A stretch of DNA of 9,741 nt, from NCBI GenBank assembly GCA_027311125.1, contig DAICZO010000239.1, positions 1-9,741 on the forward strand, written 5' to 3'. Below the pieces are notes generated by a model. The model searched no databases. It saw only the letters and a program-made list of their open reading frames with translations, and was not told the origin of the DNA. Of the stretch, positions 1 through 6,037 are shown one piece after another; positions within the stretch are counted from its first letter, which is position 1, and each line of letters begins with the position of its first letter. A program made the position numbers and the translations under genes. This stretch comes from Acidobacteriaceae bacterium (lineage in GTDB: Bacteria; Acidobacteriota; Terriglobia; Terriglobales; Acidobacteriaceae).

Positions 1-640
1 AAACGGCAGTGCCGGCATAACTGGCAATACACCTCAGAGCGATTACGATATTCTCGCCGCCACCGGCGTAGAGATGGTAAAGTTTGATTTCTGGGATGTG
101 AAGGGTCAATGCTGGTATACCAATCGGGACTGGATGTTCCATTCCAATATGGAGCGTGATCAGGCCCCCGAGAGAGGAGCCTCCAAGCGCTGTGTTGGTC
201 GACTCGACAAGCGTTCGATAAGTAGCATCGATGAAAGGCTTCAACTCTTCGATGAGCAAACGCGCATAACTGCGGCCTTCGCCTCCGCCCATCTTGAAGT
301 CGCGAGTTGGGGTGTATTCTGCCATGCGGCGAAGTCCCGTGTTTGCAACGCCAACCAGAATTACTGGTTCGATGCAGCCAGCCAGGGTTAGTTCATCGGC
401 CGTTGTCTGCGCATTCCAGGTTCGCCCAGCGATATAGGAAGTCGTGCCATCAAAGAGGTTCTGCCCATCGTGGAGATAAAAGACAGGAAATCTGCGGGTT
501 GGTTCGGCTACATACTGCGGTGGCAGGTACACGGCTACCGCTCGATCATCGGGCAGAATTGCTGAGTGGAAGCTATAGAAGTGGTATCTGGGATTTACGG
601 CAAGCTCTTCACTGGCTTGGGGATACAGTATCCGTTGCAT
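1..640 (-). CDS. Putative esterase, alpha/beta-hydrolase fold (EstD / enterochelin-esterase type), 3' end missing
   Basis: Read on the minus strand from ATG 640 this frame stays open to the window edge. Residues 1-170 look like the putative-esterase family (PF00756), which hydrolyses ester bonds. Visible marks are VAVYLPP (35-41), FPVFYLHDGQNLFDG (51-65), EYTPTRDF (109-116) and the nucleophile elbow GGSSLGGL (153-160), with S156 (codon at 173-175) as probable nucleophile. The acid and His of the triad would lie beyond the part seen. After HP (169-170, near plus position 131) the usual FGKL..SPSVWW stretch is absent in all three minus frames, and the continuing open frame is unlike the family. 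The gene may therefore be truncated by a rearrangement there. The start is uncertain: the frame is also open upstream of ATG 640 and the ribosome binding site there is weak. It is divergent from the esterase at 743, with about 100 nt between. No signal peptide is evident from ATG 640. The substrate is unknown. Confidence 0.75.
   Translation of the reverse strand, partial: MQRILYPQASEELAVNPRYHFYSFHSAILPDDRAVAVYLPPQYVAEPTRRFPVFYLHDGQNLFDGTTSYIAGRTWNAQTTADELTLAGCIEPVILVGVANTGLRRMAEYTPTRDFKMGGGEGRSYARLLIEELKPFIDATYRTLVESTNTALGGSSLGGLITLHIGMEHPVPIGIPALTLHIPEIKLYHLYAGGGENIVIALRCIASYAGTAV
2..130 (+). other. Possible 3' fragment of an unrecognised plus-strand gene at the left edge
   Basis: Left of about position 130 the esterase frame stops resembling its family. 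The opposite strand (frame starting at position 2) here reads as more protein-like sequence, including DILAATGVEMVKFDFWD (residues around plus positions 47-97) and GQCWYTNR (104-127). The VKFDFW stretch faintly recalls the strand-4 end of TIM-barrel glycoside hydrolases, but this is too short to assign. The frame runs on to a stop at 389-391, but beyond about 130 it is simply the in-phase complement of the esterase codons, so the natural gene would end or be broken at the junction. It could equally be chance: when codons on two strands are in phase, both often look open. Treat as a hint only. Confidence 0.2.
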
Positions 641-731
641 GACAGCACCGTTGAGGGCGTGACGGATCTCAGATGGGTTGGATGGTAGTTCCAATGCGAA
701 GATTGTTGCTCCCGTGAGTAAGATGTTAGCA

Positions 732-736
732 GAGGG
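732..736 (+). promoter_or_regulatory. Ribosome binding site that supports the TTG start at 743
   Basis: GAGGG lies 6 nt before the TTG at 743. No in-frame ATG is near the beginning of the esterase domain, and the first conserved residues follow directly after this TTG, so the site decides the start. Confidence 0.5.
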
Positions 737-742
737 CAACGA

Positions 743-1453
743 TTGAAACGGGATTATCACAGGTGGTACTCACAGGCTCTTGGGCGGGACATGGAGTTGC
801 TTGTCTTTGGTCATGCAGGGATGCCGGTTTTGGTGTTTCCAACATCATGTGGGCGGTTCTTCGAATTTGAAGATCGAGGTATGGTTCAGGCGGTGCAAGA
901 TCATCTGGAGCATGGTCGGCTTCAACTTATCTGCGTTGATTCGGTGGATGCCGAGAGTTGGTATAACCGCGCTGTACCCCCGCGCTGGAGAATTGCCCGG
1001 CATCTTCAATACGAGCAGTACCTTATGCAGGAGGTGCTGCCACTGATTCGCAGGTACAACCAAACCCCCAGTCTCGTTACGGCTGGGTGCAGCTTTGGCG
1101 GATATCATGCTGTCAATCTGACGATGCGTCATCCCGATTTATTCAGCGGGTTTCTGTCGATGGGAGGGGCGTTTCATCCTGCAAATTTCCTGCGCGGATA
1201 CTACGACGAGGATTGCTATTTCAATCTCCCTCTGGATTACTTGCCGAACACCACGGACCCTTGGTTTTTGGATAAATATAGGCAGGGCAATTATGTACTG
1301 GCCACTGGAGTAGAAGATATGTGCTGGGACGATAACGAGCGCTTAGCCCGAGTGTTGCGAAGCAAACAGATACCATGCCGGTTGGATGTCTGGGGTGACC
1401 ATACCGGGCATGATTGGCCATGGTGGCAAAAGATGATCCAAACGTATCTCTAG
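743..1453 (+). CDS. Small esterase-like alpha/beta-hydrolase (COG4947 type)
   Basis: A 236-residue cytoplasmic protein starting at TTG. It has the compact alpha/beta-hydrolase plan of the COG4947/esterase-family proteins. An early strand reads PVLVFPTSCGRFFEFED (28-44), the nucleophile elbow is AGCSFGGYHA (114-123) with S117 as nucleophile, and a His occurs near the end in GDHTGHDWPWW (218-228), H223 being the best candidate. D192 or the DD pair at 196-197 could supply the acid. No signal peptide or membrane segment is visible. It is the first gene of a same-strand block and sits 53 nt before an ATP-grasp ligase, so it may release, trim or transfer the ligase product, or hydrolyse an ester or thioester intermediate; this role is inference. 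It is only distantly related to the divergent minus-strand hydrolase: the two share the elbow but little else. Family assignment is fairly sure, substrate unknown. Confidence 0.88.
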   Translation: MKRDYHRWYSQALGRDMELLVFGHAGMPVLVFPTSCGRFFEFEDRGMVQAVQDHLEHGRLQLICVDSVDAESWYNRAVPPRWRIARHLQYEQYLMQEVLPLIRRYNQTPSLVTAGCSFGGYHAVNLTMRHPDLFSGFLSMGGAFHPANFLRGYYDEDCYFNLPLDYLPNTTDPWFLDKYRQGNYVLATGVEDMCWDDNERLARVLRSKQIPCRLDVWGDHTGHDWPWWQKMIQTYL

Positions 1454-1495
1454 CCCGCAGACAATACGCATTGAGCAGTAAGGTTTGATGAACTT

Positions 1496-1502
1496 GGAGG
1501 AG
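1496..1502 (+). promoter_or_regulatory. Strong ribosome binding site for the GTG start at 1507
   Basis: GGAGGAG ends 4 nt before the GTG at 1507 and fixes that non-ATG codon as the start of the ATP-grasp gene. Confidence 0.65.
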
Positions 1503-1506
1503 TCTC

Positions 1507-2544
1507 GTGAAGAAGATCGGTGTCCTGTTCGGGATGGAAAATACCTTTCCCAGCGCTCTTGTCGATAAGATCAACTCGATGGAAATCGATGGGATCCGAG
1601 CCGAATTTGTGGAGTTGGGCGGCGTCAAGATGGCTGAATCCTGTGGCTATTCGGTGATCGTAGACCGCATCTCGCATGATGTTCCTTTTTATCGTGCTTA
1701 CTTGAAGAATGCCGCACTCACCGGGACTCAAGTGATTAACAATCCTTTCTGGTGGTCAGCAGACGATAAGTTTTTCAACTATGCATTGGCATCGAAGTTA
1801 GGTGTCGCAGTTCCTCGAACAGTCCTGTTGCCGCATAAGCAGTATCCGCCTCAGACTACCAGTCGTTCACTCAGAAACCTGGAGTACCCCCTCGATTGGG
1901 AAGGGATCTTCGAGTATGTGAAGTTTCCGGCTTTTCTCAAACCCCATGACGGTGGTGGGTGGCGGGATGTCTTCCATGTGCACAATCCCGACGAGTTTTT
2001 TGCTGCATACGATCAGACTCGTGATCTGTGCATGACGCTGCAGGCTGCCGTGAATTTCAAGGAATATTTTCGCTGCTATGTTGTTGGTCAGTCAGAGGTG
2101 CGGATTATGCCCTACGACCCGCGCCGTCCACATGAGCAGCGGTATGTCCTTGATCCGCCGAAGTACGACAAGAAGCTACTGAAGAGGGTCGAGCAGGACG
2201 CGATTACCCTGTGTCGGGCTCTGGGCTACGATTTAAATACGGTCGAGTTTGCAGTGGAAGATGGGATTCCATATGCAATCGACTTTATGAACCCTGCACC
2301 GGATGCGGACTTGCACTCGGTTGGGGAGGCTAGCTTCCAGTGGATCGTTAATGCTGTCGCGAAGCTGGCCGTCAAGAAAGCGAAGTCGTCAGGTAGCCTC
2401 CACCCGGACATGAACTGGGCTGCCTTCCTATCTGGTGCAGGCGAAAAGAAGGCTAAGCAGAAGACGACTATTAAGGTTCCAGCGAAGACAAAGACTGCTT
2501 CAAAACCGAAGCCGACTAAGGCGACAAAGGCAAAGTCAGCCTAA
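1507..2544 (+). CDS. RimK/glutathione-synthetase-like ATP-grasp amidoligase with lysine-rich C-terminal tail
   Basis: A 345-residue protein starting at GTG. ATP-grasp enzymes join a carboxylate to an amine through an acyl-phosphate, using ATP and Mg2+. The pre-ATP-grasp domain (1-80) opens with KKIGVLFGMENTFP. The lead-in motif NPFWWSADDKFFNYALASKLGVAVPRT (79-105) matches the NP..ADK....L...GVPVP pattern of RimK-like ligases. FLKPHDGGGWRDVF (143-156) carries ATP-binding K145 and the glycine loop. E247 in NTVEF, D259 in AIDF and N262 in MNP form the metal site. Residues 313-345 are a low-complexity tail with 12 Lys in 33 residues, rich also in Thr, Ala and Pro, recalling histone H1 tails. It probably adds an amino acid or similar amine to a small molecule or protein end; the substrates cannot be read. 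It lies between an esterase and a GCS2-type ligase, an arrangement typical of non-ribosomal peptide-ligase gene sets. Confidence 0.88.
   Translation: MKKIGVLFGMENTFPSALVDKINSMEIDGIRAEFVELGGVKMAESCGYSVIVDRISHDVPFYRAYLKNAALTGTQVINNPFWWSADDKFFNYALASKLGVAVPRTVLLPHKQYPPQTTSRSLRNLEYPLDWEGIFEYVKFPAFLKPHDGGGWRDVFHVHNPDEFFAAYDQTRDLCMTLQAAVNFKEYFRCYVVGQSEVRIMPYDPRRPHEQRYVLDPPKYDKKLLKRVEQDAITLCRALGYDLNTVEFAVEDGIPYAIDFMNPAPDADLHSVGEASFQWIVNAVAKLAVKKAKSSGSLHPDMNWAAFLSGAGEKKAKQKTTIKVPAKTKTASKPKPTKATKAKSA
2443..2541 (+). other. Lysine/threonine/alanine-rich tail of the ATP-grasp protein
   Basis: Coding low-complexity segment (residues 313-345) after the folded domain ends near residue 310 (AAFLSGAG). It has loose repeats of the form (T/A/P)K. 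It may be a disordered, nucleic-acid-binding or polyanion-binding extension, or a target of lysine modification. Which of these applies is unknown. Confidence 0.7.
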
Positions 2545-2590
2545 AGATGTTCCAAATAGTATTAGATACAACGGTTTCACCGCTTCATTC

Positions 2591-2596
2591 AGGAGG
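2591..2596 (+). promoter_or_regulatory. Ribosome binding site of the carboxylate-amine ligase gene
   Basis: A consensus AGGAGG lies 5 nt before ATG 2602, in the 57-nt gap after the ATP-grasp gene. It predicts efficient translation. Confidence 0.65.
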
Positions 2597-2601
2597 GTGT
2601 C

Positions 2602-3705
2602 ATGCGTCCTACGTTCACACTGGGTATCGAAGAGGAGTACCAGACGGTTGATCCTGAGTCGCGTGATCTGCGCTCGCACATTGCGACGGAGATGTTGGCG
2701 CAGGGTAAGTTGCGTCTGGAAGAGCGGGTCAAGGCGGAGATGCACCAGTCGGTGATCGAAGTGGGGACCCGGGTCTGCAAGGATATTCATGAGGCGCAGG
2801 AAGACCTGTTCGATCTGCGACGCAATATGATTCGCCTGGCGGAGGAGCATAATCTGGTGCTGGTTGCGGGCGCTACCCATCCATTTGCCGATTGGAGGGT
2901 TCAGGAGATCTATCCCGATCCTCGTTATAAACAGGTGGTAGAGGATCTGCAATTAGTGGCGCGGGCAAACCTGATCTTCGGATTGCATGTTCATGTTGGG
3001 ATTGAAGACCGCGAAGCAGCGATTCATATTATGAACTCGCTCCGGTATTTTCTGCCTCATATTCTGGCATTGTCGACGAACTCTCCGTTTTGGCTTGGGA
3101 TGGAGACGGGCTACAAAAGCTATCGCGCGAAGGTTTTTGAGAACTTCCCAAGGACGAATCTGCCGGACAGCTTTGCGAGCTACTCCGAGTTTGAGAGTTA
3201 TGTGAATCTGCTCATCAAGACGAACAGTATCGACAACGCCAAGAAGATCTGGTGGGATGTTCGTCCGCATCCATTCTTCAATACAGTCGAGGTGAGGGTT
3301 TGCGATATACCGCTACGGGCCCAGGAATCGATCGCGATTGCAGCGCTGATACAGGCTACAGCCTGCAAATTGTGGCATCTGCATGCGCGCAATCTTGACT
3401 ATCGACAGTACTCACGGGCGTTGCTCATGGAGAACAAGTTTCGTGCCGTGCGATATGGCCTGGACGGAAAGATGATTGATTTCGGCAAGCAGGAGGAGGT
3501 TCCTGCACGTGAGCTAATCGAAGAGTACCTGCTGTTCATCGACGACGTGCTGGATGAGTTAGGGAGCCGGAATGAGATCAATTATATTCGGACGATGCTC
3601 GAGCAGGGCTCCGGCGCAGATCGGCAATTGAAAGTATTTCGTGAGACCGGATCGTTGCGTGCGGTAGTGGATTACATGGCGCAGGAGACAAAGGCTGGTC
3701 TTTGA
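2602..3705 (+). CDS. Carboxylate-amine ligase, YbdK / GCS2 family (glutamate-cysteine-ligase-like)
   Basis: A 367-residue cytoplasmic protein close in length to E. coli YbdK (372). The family has the glutamine-synthetase-type fold and forms gamma-glutamyl or similar amides with ATP; YbdK itself makes gamma-glutamyl-cysteine only weakly, and the physiological substrates of most members are unknown. Motifs in order are GIEEEYQ (8-14), AEMHQSVIEVGT (45-56), LVAGATHPF (87-95), GLHVHVG (127-133), STNSPFW (158-164) and VRPHPFFNTVEVRVCD (220-235). These are the metal- and nucleotide-binding signature segments of TIGR02050/COG2170. All key acidic and His residues expected are present, so the enzyme should be active. 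The partner RimK-like ligase directly upstream suggests two successive ligation steps, for example an amide made here and extended by the other enzyme; that order is inference. Start chosen from a perfect AGGAGG. Confidence 0.93.
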   Translation: MRPTFTLGIEEEYQTVDPESRDLRSHIATEMLAQGKLRLEERVKAEMHQSVIEVGTRVCKDIHEAQEDLFDLRRNMIRLAEEHNLVLVAGATHPFADWRVQEIYPDPRYKQVVEDLQLVARANLIFGLHVHVGIEDREAAIHIMNSLRYFLPHILALSTNSPFWLGMETGYKSYRAKVFENFPRTNLPDSFASYSEFESYVNLLIKTNSIDNAKKIWWDVRPHPFFNTVEVRVCDIPLRAQESIAIAALIQATACKLWHLHARNLDYRQYSRALLMENKFRAVRYGLDGKMIDFGKQEEVPARELIEEYLLFIDDVLDELGSRNEINYIRTMLEQGSGADRQLKVFRETGSLRAVVDYMAQETKAGL

Positions 3706-3754
3706 AGTGGTTAGGTGGTGCGTCGTGAAACCATTCGCTAAACTTTGCGCTTGG

Positions 3755-3780
3755 CGACCGGAAATGGGTCGTACATTTTC
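3755..3780 (+). terminator. Weak hairpin with T-rich tail after the ligase gene
   Basis: Inverted repeat CGACC (3755-3759) and GGTCG (3767-3771) with a 7-nt loop, followed by TACATTTTC. The stem has only 5 pairs plus a G-U, so it may be a partial terminator or nothing. The 151-nt gap 3706-3856 is the longest inside the block and is A+T-richer around 3772-3830 (for example CATAATTAC, GATATAAC), where a promoter for the next gene could sit. No confident -35/-10 pair was found. Confidence 0.25.
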
Positions 3781-3856
3781 ATAATTACCCCTATATCCAG
3801 TGAGAACGAAGCGATCAACTCGATATAACCTGTAGACGAGCTGTCATTAAAGGACG

Positions 3857-4924
3857 ATGAATATGGTTGGATTGTCAACGCTGGATGGAGCTGTAGATCT
3901 TCGGACGACGACGTTTCCGGCTGAGTTTACACCGGGTGCACGGAATGCAGTGACGACCTGTCTGAAGATTCAGCCGAACGAAAAAGTAACACTCATTACA
4001 GATGAGAAGTGTGTGGAGATCGCCGCATCGCTAGCCAGCGAACTGGATCGTATTGGCTGTGTCTGGAATGCGTTTGTTCTGGAGTCGATAGCACCGCGTC
4101 CTTTGGTTGGGATGCCATCGGTGGTGCTCGACGATATGGAAAGCTCCCAGGTGAGCATCTTTGCGGTAGAGGTGCAGCCGAACGAGTTGCAGAGCCGCAT
4201 GCAGATGACCGACGTCGTGAATAGGCGACGGATGCGCCATGCCCACATGGTGAACATTACTGCGGAGATTATGACGCAAGGGATGCGTGCGGACTTTCTT
4301 GCGATCGACACATTGAGCCAAGCGGTCCTGGATAAGGTGCGTAAGGCGACCTACGTGCGTGCAACGACGGCAGCAGGTACGGATATCCATGCTGAGCTAA
4401 CGCCGGAGTATCGTTGGTTCAAGACCTCTGGGATTATCAGTCCGGAGAAATGGGGCAACCTTCCCGGGGGGGAGTGTTTTACATCGCCAGCCGAGGTGAA
4501 CGGTGTGTTTGTGGTGGATGGCGTAGTGGGCGATTACCTATGCAAGCGTTATGGAATCTTGCGAGACACACCGCTGACAATTCACATAGAAGGAAACCGG
4601 ATCACACAGGTTTCATGCGAAAACAAGGCTCTGGAGCGGGAGTTCTGGGAGTACACGCACACCGACGAAAATTCGGATCGGGTTGGAGAGTTTGCGATTG
4701 GAACTAACATCGGCGTGGAGCGGGTGATTGGTAATATTCTGCAGGACGAAAAATTTCCCGGGGTACATATCGCCTTTGGTGATCCGTATGGAGCGCACAC
4801 CGGAGCGCCGTGGAAGTCTTCGACGCATATTGATGTGGTTGGTCTGGGATTCAACATCTGGCTGGGTGGACCGGATGGGGAAGAGCAGATTATGCGCGAT
4901 GGACAGTTCTTGCTGGAAGTCTAG
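3857..4924 (+). CDS. M29-type metallo-aminopeptidase (aminopeptidase T / AmpS-like)
   Basis: A 355-residue protein resembling COG2309/M29 aminopeptidases, which remove N-terminal amino acids using two metal ions. The N-terminal part has LKIQPNEKVTLITDE (36-50). Likely metal ligands, by comparison with the T. thermophilus and staphylococcal enzymes, are E206 in NLPGGECFT (201-209), E278 in GEFAIGTN (277-284), H304 in GVHIAFGDPYG, H324 and D326 in STHIDVVG (322-329), with Y311 as catalytic Tyr. The spacing fits the family. It is shorter than classical members (about 410 residues) and has GGE where those have TEE. Two starts compete: AAGGA at 3850-3854 is only 2 nt before ATG 3857 but 8 nt before ATG 3863, so translation may begin at 3863 (two residues shorter). 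Within a set of amide ligases, a role in trimming or recycling the peptide product is plausible but inferred. Confidence 0.88.
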   Translation: MNMVGLSTLDGAVDLRTTTFPAEFTPGARNAVTTCLKIQPNEKVTLITDEKCVEIAASLASELDRIGCVWNAFVLESIAPRPLVGMPSVVLDDMESSQVSIFAVEVQPNELQSRMQMTDVVNRRRMRHAHMVNITAEIMTQGMRADFLAIDTLSQAVLDKVRKATYVRATTAAGTDIHAELTPEYRWFKTSGIISPEKWGNLPGGECFTSPAEVNGVFVVDGVVGDYLCKRYGILRDTPLTIHIEGNRITQVSCENKALEREFWEYTHTDENSDRVGEFAIGTNIGVERVIGNILQDEKFPGVHIAFGDPYGAHTGAPWKSSTHIDVVGLGFNIWLGGPDGEEQIMRDGQFLLEV

Positions 4925-4943
4925 CGTCATCATTCCGATTCTC

Positions 4944-4995
4944 AGAACTACGGGACGCGAGGGAGAACTGCACGCCTTCACTACGCGTAGTTTTT
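4944..4995 (+). terminator. Possible intrinsic terminator between the aminopeptidase and aldo/keto reductase genes
   Basis: AACTACG (4946-4952) pairs with CGTAGTT (4986-4992), extendable by a G-U and an A-U pair, and the 3' arm merges into the TTTTT run at 4991-4995. The 33-nt loop is long. The 3' arm also forms part of a 12-nt perfect palindrome, ACTACGCGTAGT (4980-4991), which could instead be a protein-binding site. Only modest support for termination. Confidence 0.35.
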
Positions 4996-5043
4996 GAGTT
5001 TCGGGTGGTGCATTATTCTTTTGGTTGCATCTAAAAGGACATT

Positions 5044-5997
5044 ATGACAAAGAAGCAGTTAGGTAACTCTGATTTGCACCTTTCCCCGATTGGGTTTGGT
5101 GCCTGGGCAATTGGTGGCGGTGACTGGGCATTTGGTTGGGGGCCGCAGGACGACGCGGACTCGATTGCTGCGATACACCGGGCGCTGGAACTGGGGATGA
5201 ACTGGATCGATACTGCGGCTGTATATGGGTTGGGGTATTCGGAAGAGATTGTCGCCAAGGCGTTGAAGACATCCAGCGTGAAGCCTTATGTCTTTACCAA
5301 GTGTGGGATGGTCTGGGATGAAAATCGCGAAGTTTCGCGTTCGCTGAAGACCATACGGGCGGAGGTTGAGGCAAGTTTGCGCCGGTTGCAGGTAGATGTG
5401 ATTGACCTGTATCAGATCCACTGGCCATTTCCGGACGAAGAGGTGGAAGAGGGTTGGACGACGATGGCTGAACTGCAGCGTGAGGGCAAGGTGCGCTGGA
5501 TCGGTGTCTCAAACTTCAGCGTGGCACAGATGGAACGGGCGATGAAGATTGCACCGATCACGTCGTTGCAGCCACCTTACTCAGCGATCAATCGTTCCGT
5601 GGAGGCGGAGATTCTGCCGTTCTGCCTGAAGCATGGGATTGGCGTGATCAACTACGCTCCGATGCACTCCGGGATGTTGACAGGGGCTATGAGCAAAGAG
5701 CGAGTAGCGGCACTACCGGATAACGATTTTCGGCGGAAGGCGAAGCAGTATCAGGAGCCCTTCCTGACCTGGAATCTGGGGCTGGCAGCCCTGATGCAGC
5801 AAATAGGTTCGCGCCACGGGGTTGTTGCCGGAGTGGTTGCGATTGCATGGACCCGACATAACCCGGCTATTACGGCTGCGATTGTGGGTGGTCGGAGCGC
5901 CAAACAGGTCGACGGCGTGATTCCTGCTTTGGAGTTCACCCTGACTGATGCGGAGTATGCCGAGATTGGCAAGTATCTGACCACCCAGTTGACCTAA
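5044..5997 (+). CDS. Aldo/keto reductase
   Basis: A 317-residue NAD(P)H-dependent oxidoreductase of the (beta/alpha)8 aldo/keto reductase superfamily, acting on aldehydes or ketones in the cytoplasm. The catalytic tetrad is intact: D56 (NWIDTAAVYG, 53-62), Y61, K86 (VFTKCG, 83-88) and H126 (YQIHWP, 123-128). Cofactor-site marks are GVSNFS (154-159) and IVGGRSAKQV (280-289). The N-terminus LGNSDLHLSPIGFGAWAIGGG (6-26) is typical of the soluble short-tail group that includes YajO- and Tas-like enzymes. Start ATG 5044 follows AAGGA at 5035-5039 with 4 nt between. It follows the aminopeptidase by 119 nt and precedes the second putative ligase by 46 nt counted from its stop to that gene's start region. 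A link to the ligases, such as reducing a carbonyl in a precursor, is conceivable, but this family is common and may simply be a neighbour. Confidence 0.95.
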   Translation: MTKKQLGNSDLHLSPIGFGAWAIGGGDWAFGWGPQDDADSIAAIHRALELGMNWIDTAAVYGLGYSEEIVAKALKTSSVKPYVFTKCGMVWDENREVSRSLKTIRAEVEASLRRLQVDVIDLYQIHWPFPDEEVEEGWTTMAELQREGKVRWIGVSNFSVAQMERAMKIAPITSLQPPYSAINRSVEAEILPFCLKHGIGVINYAPMHSGMLTGAMSKERVAALPDNDFRRKAKQYQEPFLTWNLGLAALMQQIGSRHGVVAGVVAIAWTRHNPAITAAIVGGRSAKQVDGVIPALEFTLTDAEYAEIGKYLTTQLT

Positions 5998-6037
5998 AAG
6001 TAGTTCGCCGGGGCCTGGTGGCGATAGACTAGCAGCC

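Noticed and set aside
74..391. Plus-strand open frame of 105 codons over the left-edge esterase.
   Set aside because: From about 131 on its codons are the exact in-phase complement of the esterase codons on the minus strand, which show clear family motifs. Only the part left of 130 was kept, as a low-confidence fragment.
307..642. Second plus-strand open frame over the same region.
   Set aside because: It lies antisense to the conserved esterase core, has Arg/His-rich unnatural composition, and shows no ribosome binding site.
1221..1731. Overlapping minus-strand open frames spanning the end of the esterase and start of the ATP-grasp gene.
   Set aside because: Antisense to two genes with recognised motifs and a strong GGAGGAG site; composition is not protein-like.
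2435..2755. Arginine-rich plus-strand frame across the ATP-grasp/GCS2 gene junction.
   Set aside because: It is the shifted reading of the lysine-rich tail and the start of the ligase gene, spanning a strong ribosome binding site for another frame.
3726..3785. A 19-codon GTG-started frame in the 151-nt gap after the carboxylate-amine ligase.
   Set aside because: No ribosome binding site, no recognisable peptide character; short open frames of this size occur by chance.
6005..6024. Hairpin TCGCC/GGCGA between the reductase gene and the permuted ATP-grasp gene.
   Set aside because: Only five base pairs with no following T-tract, so it is not a credible terminator; left out of the features.
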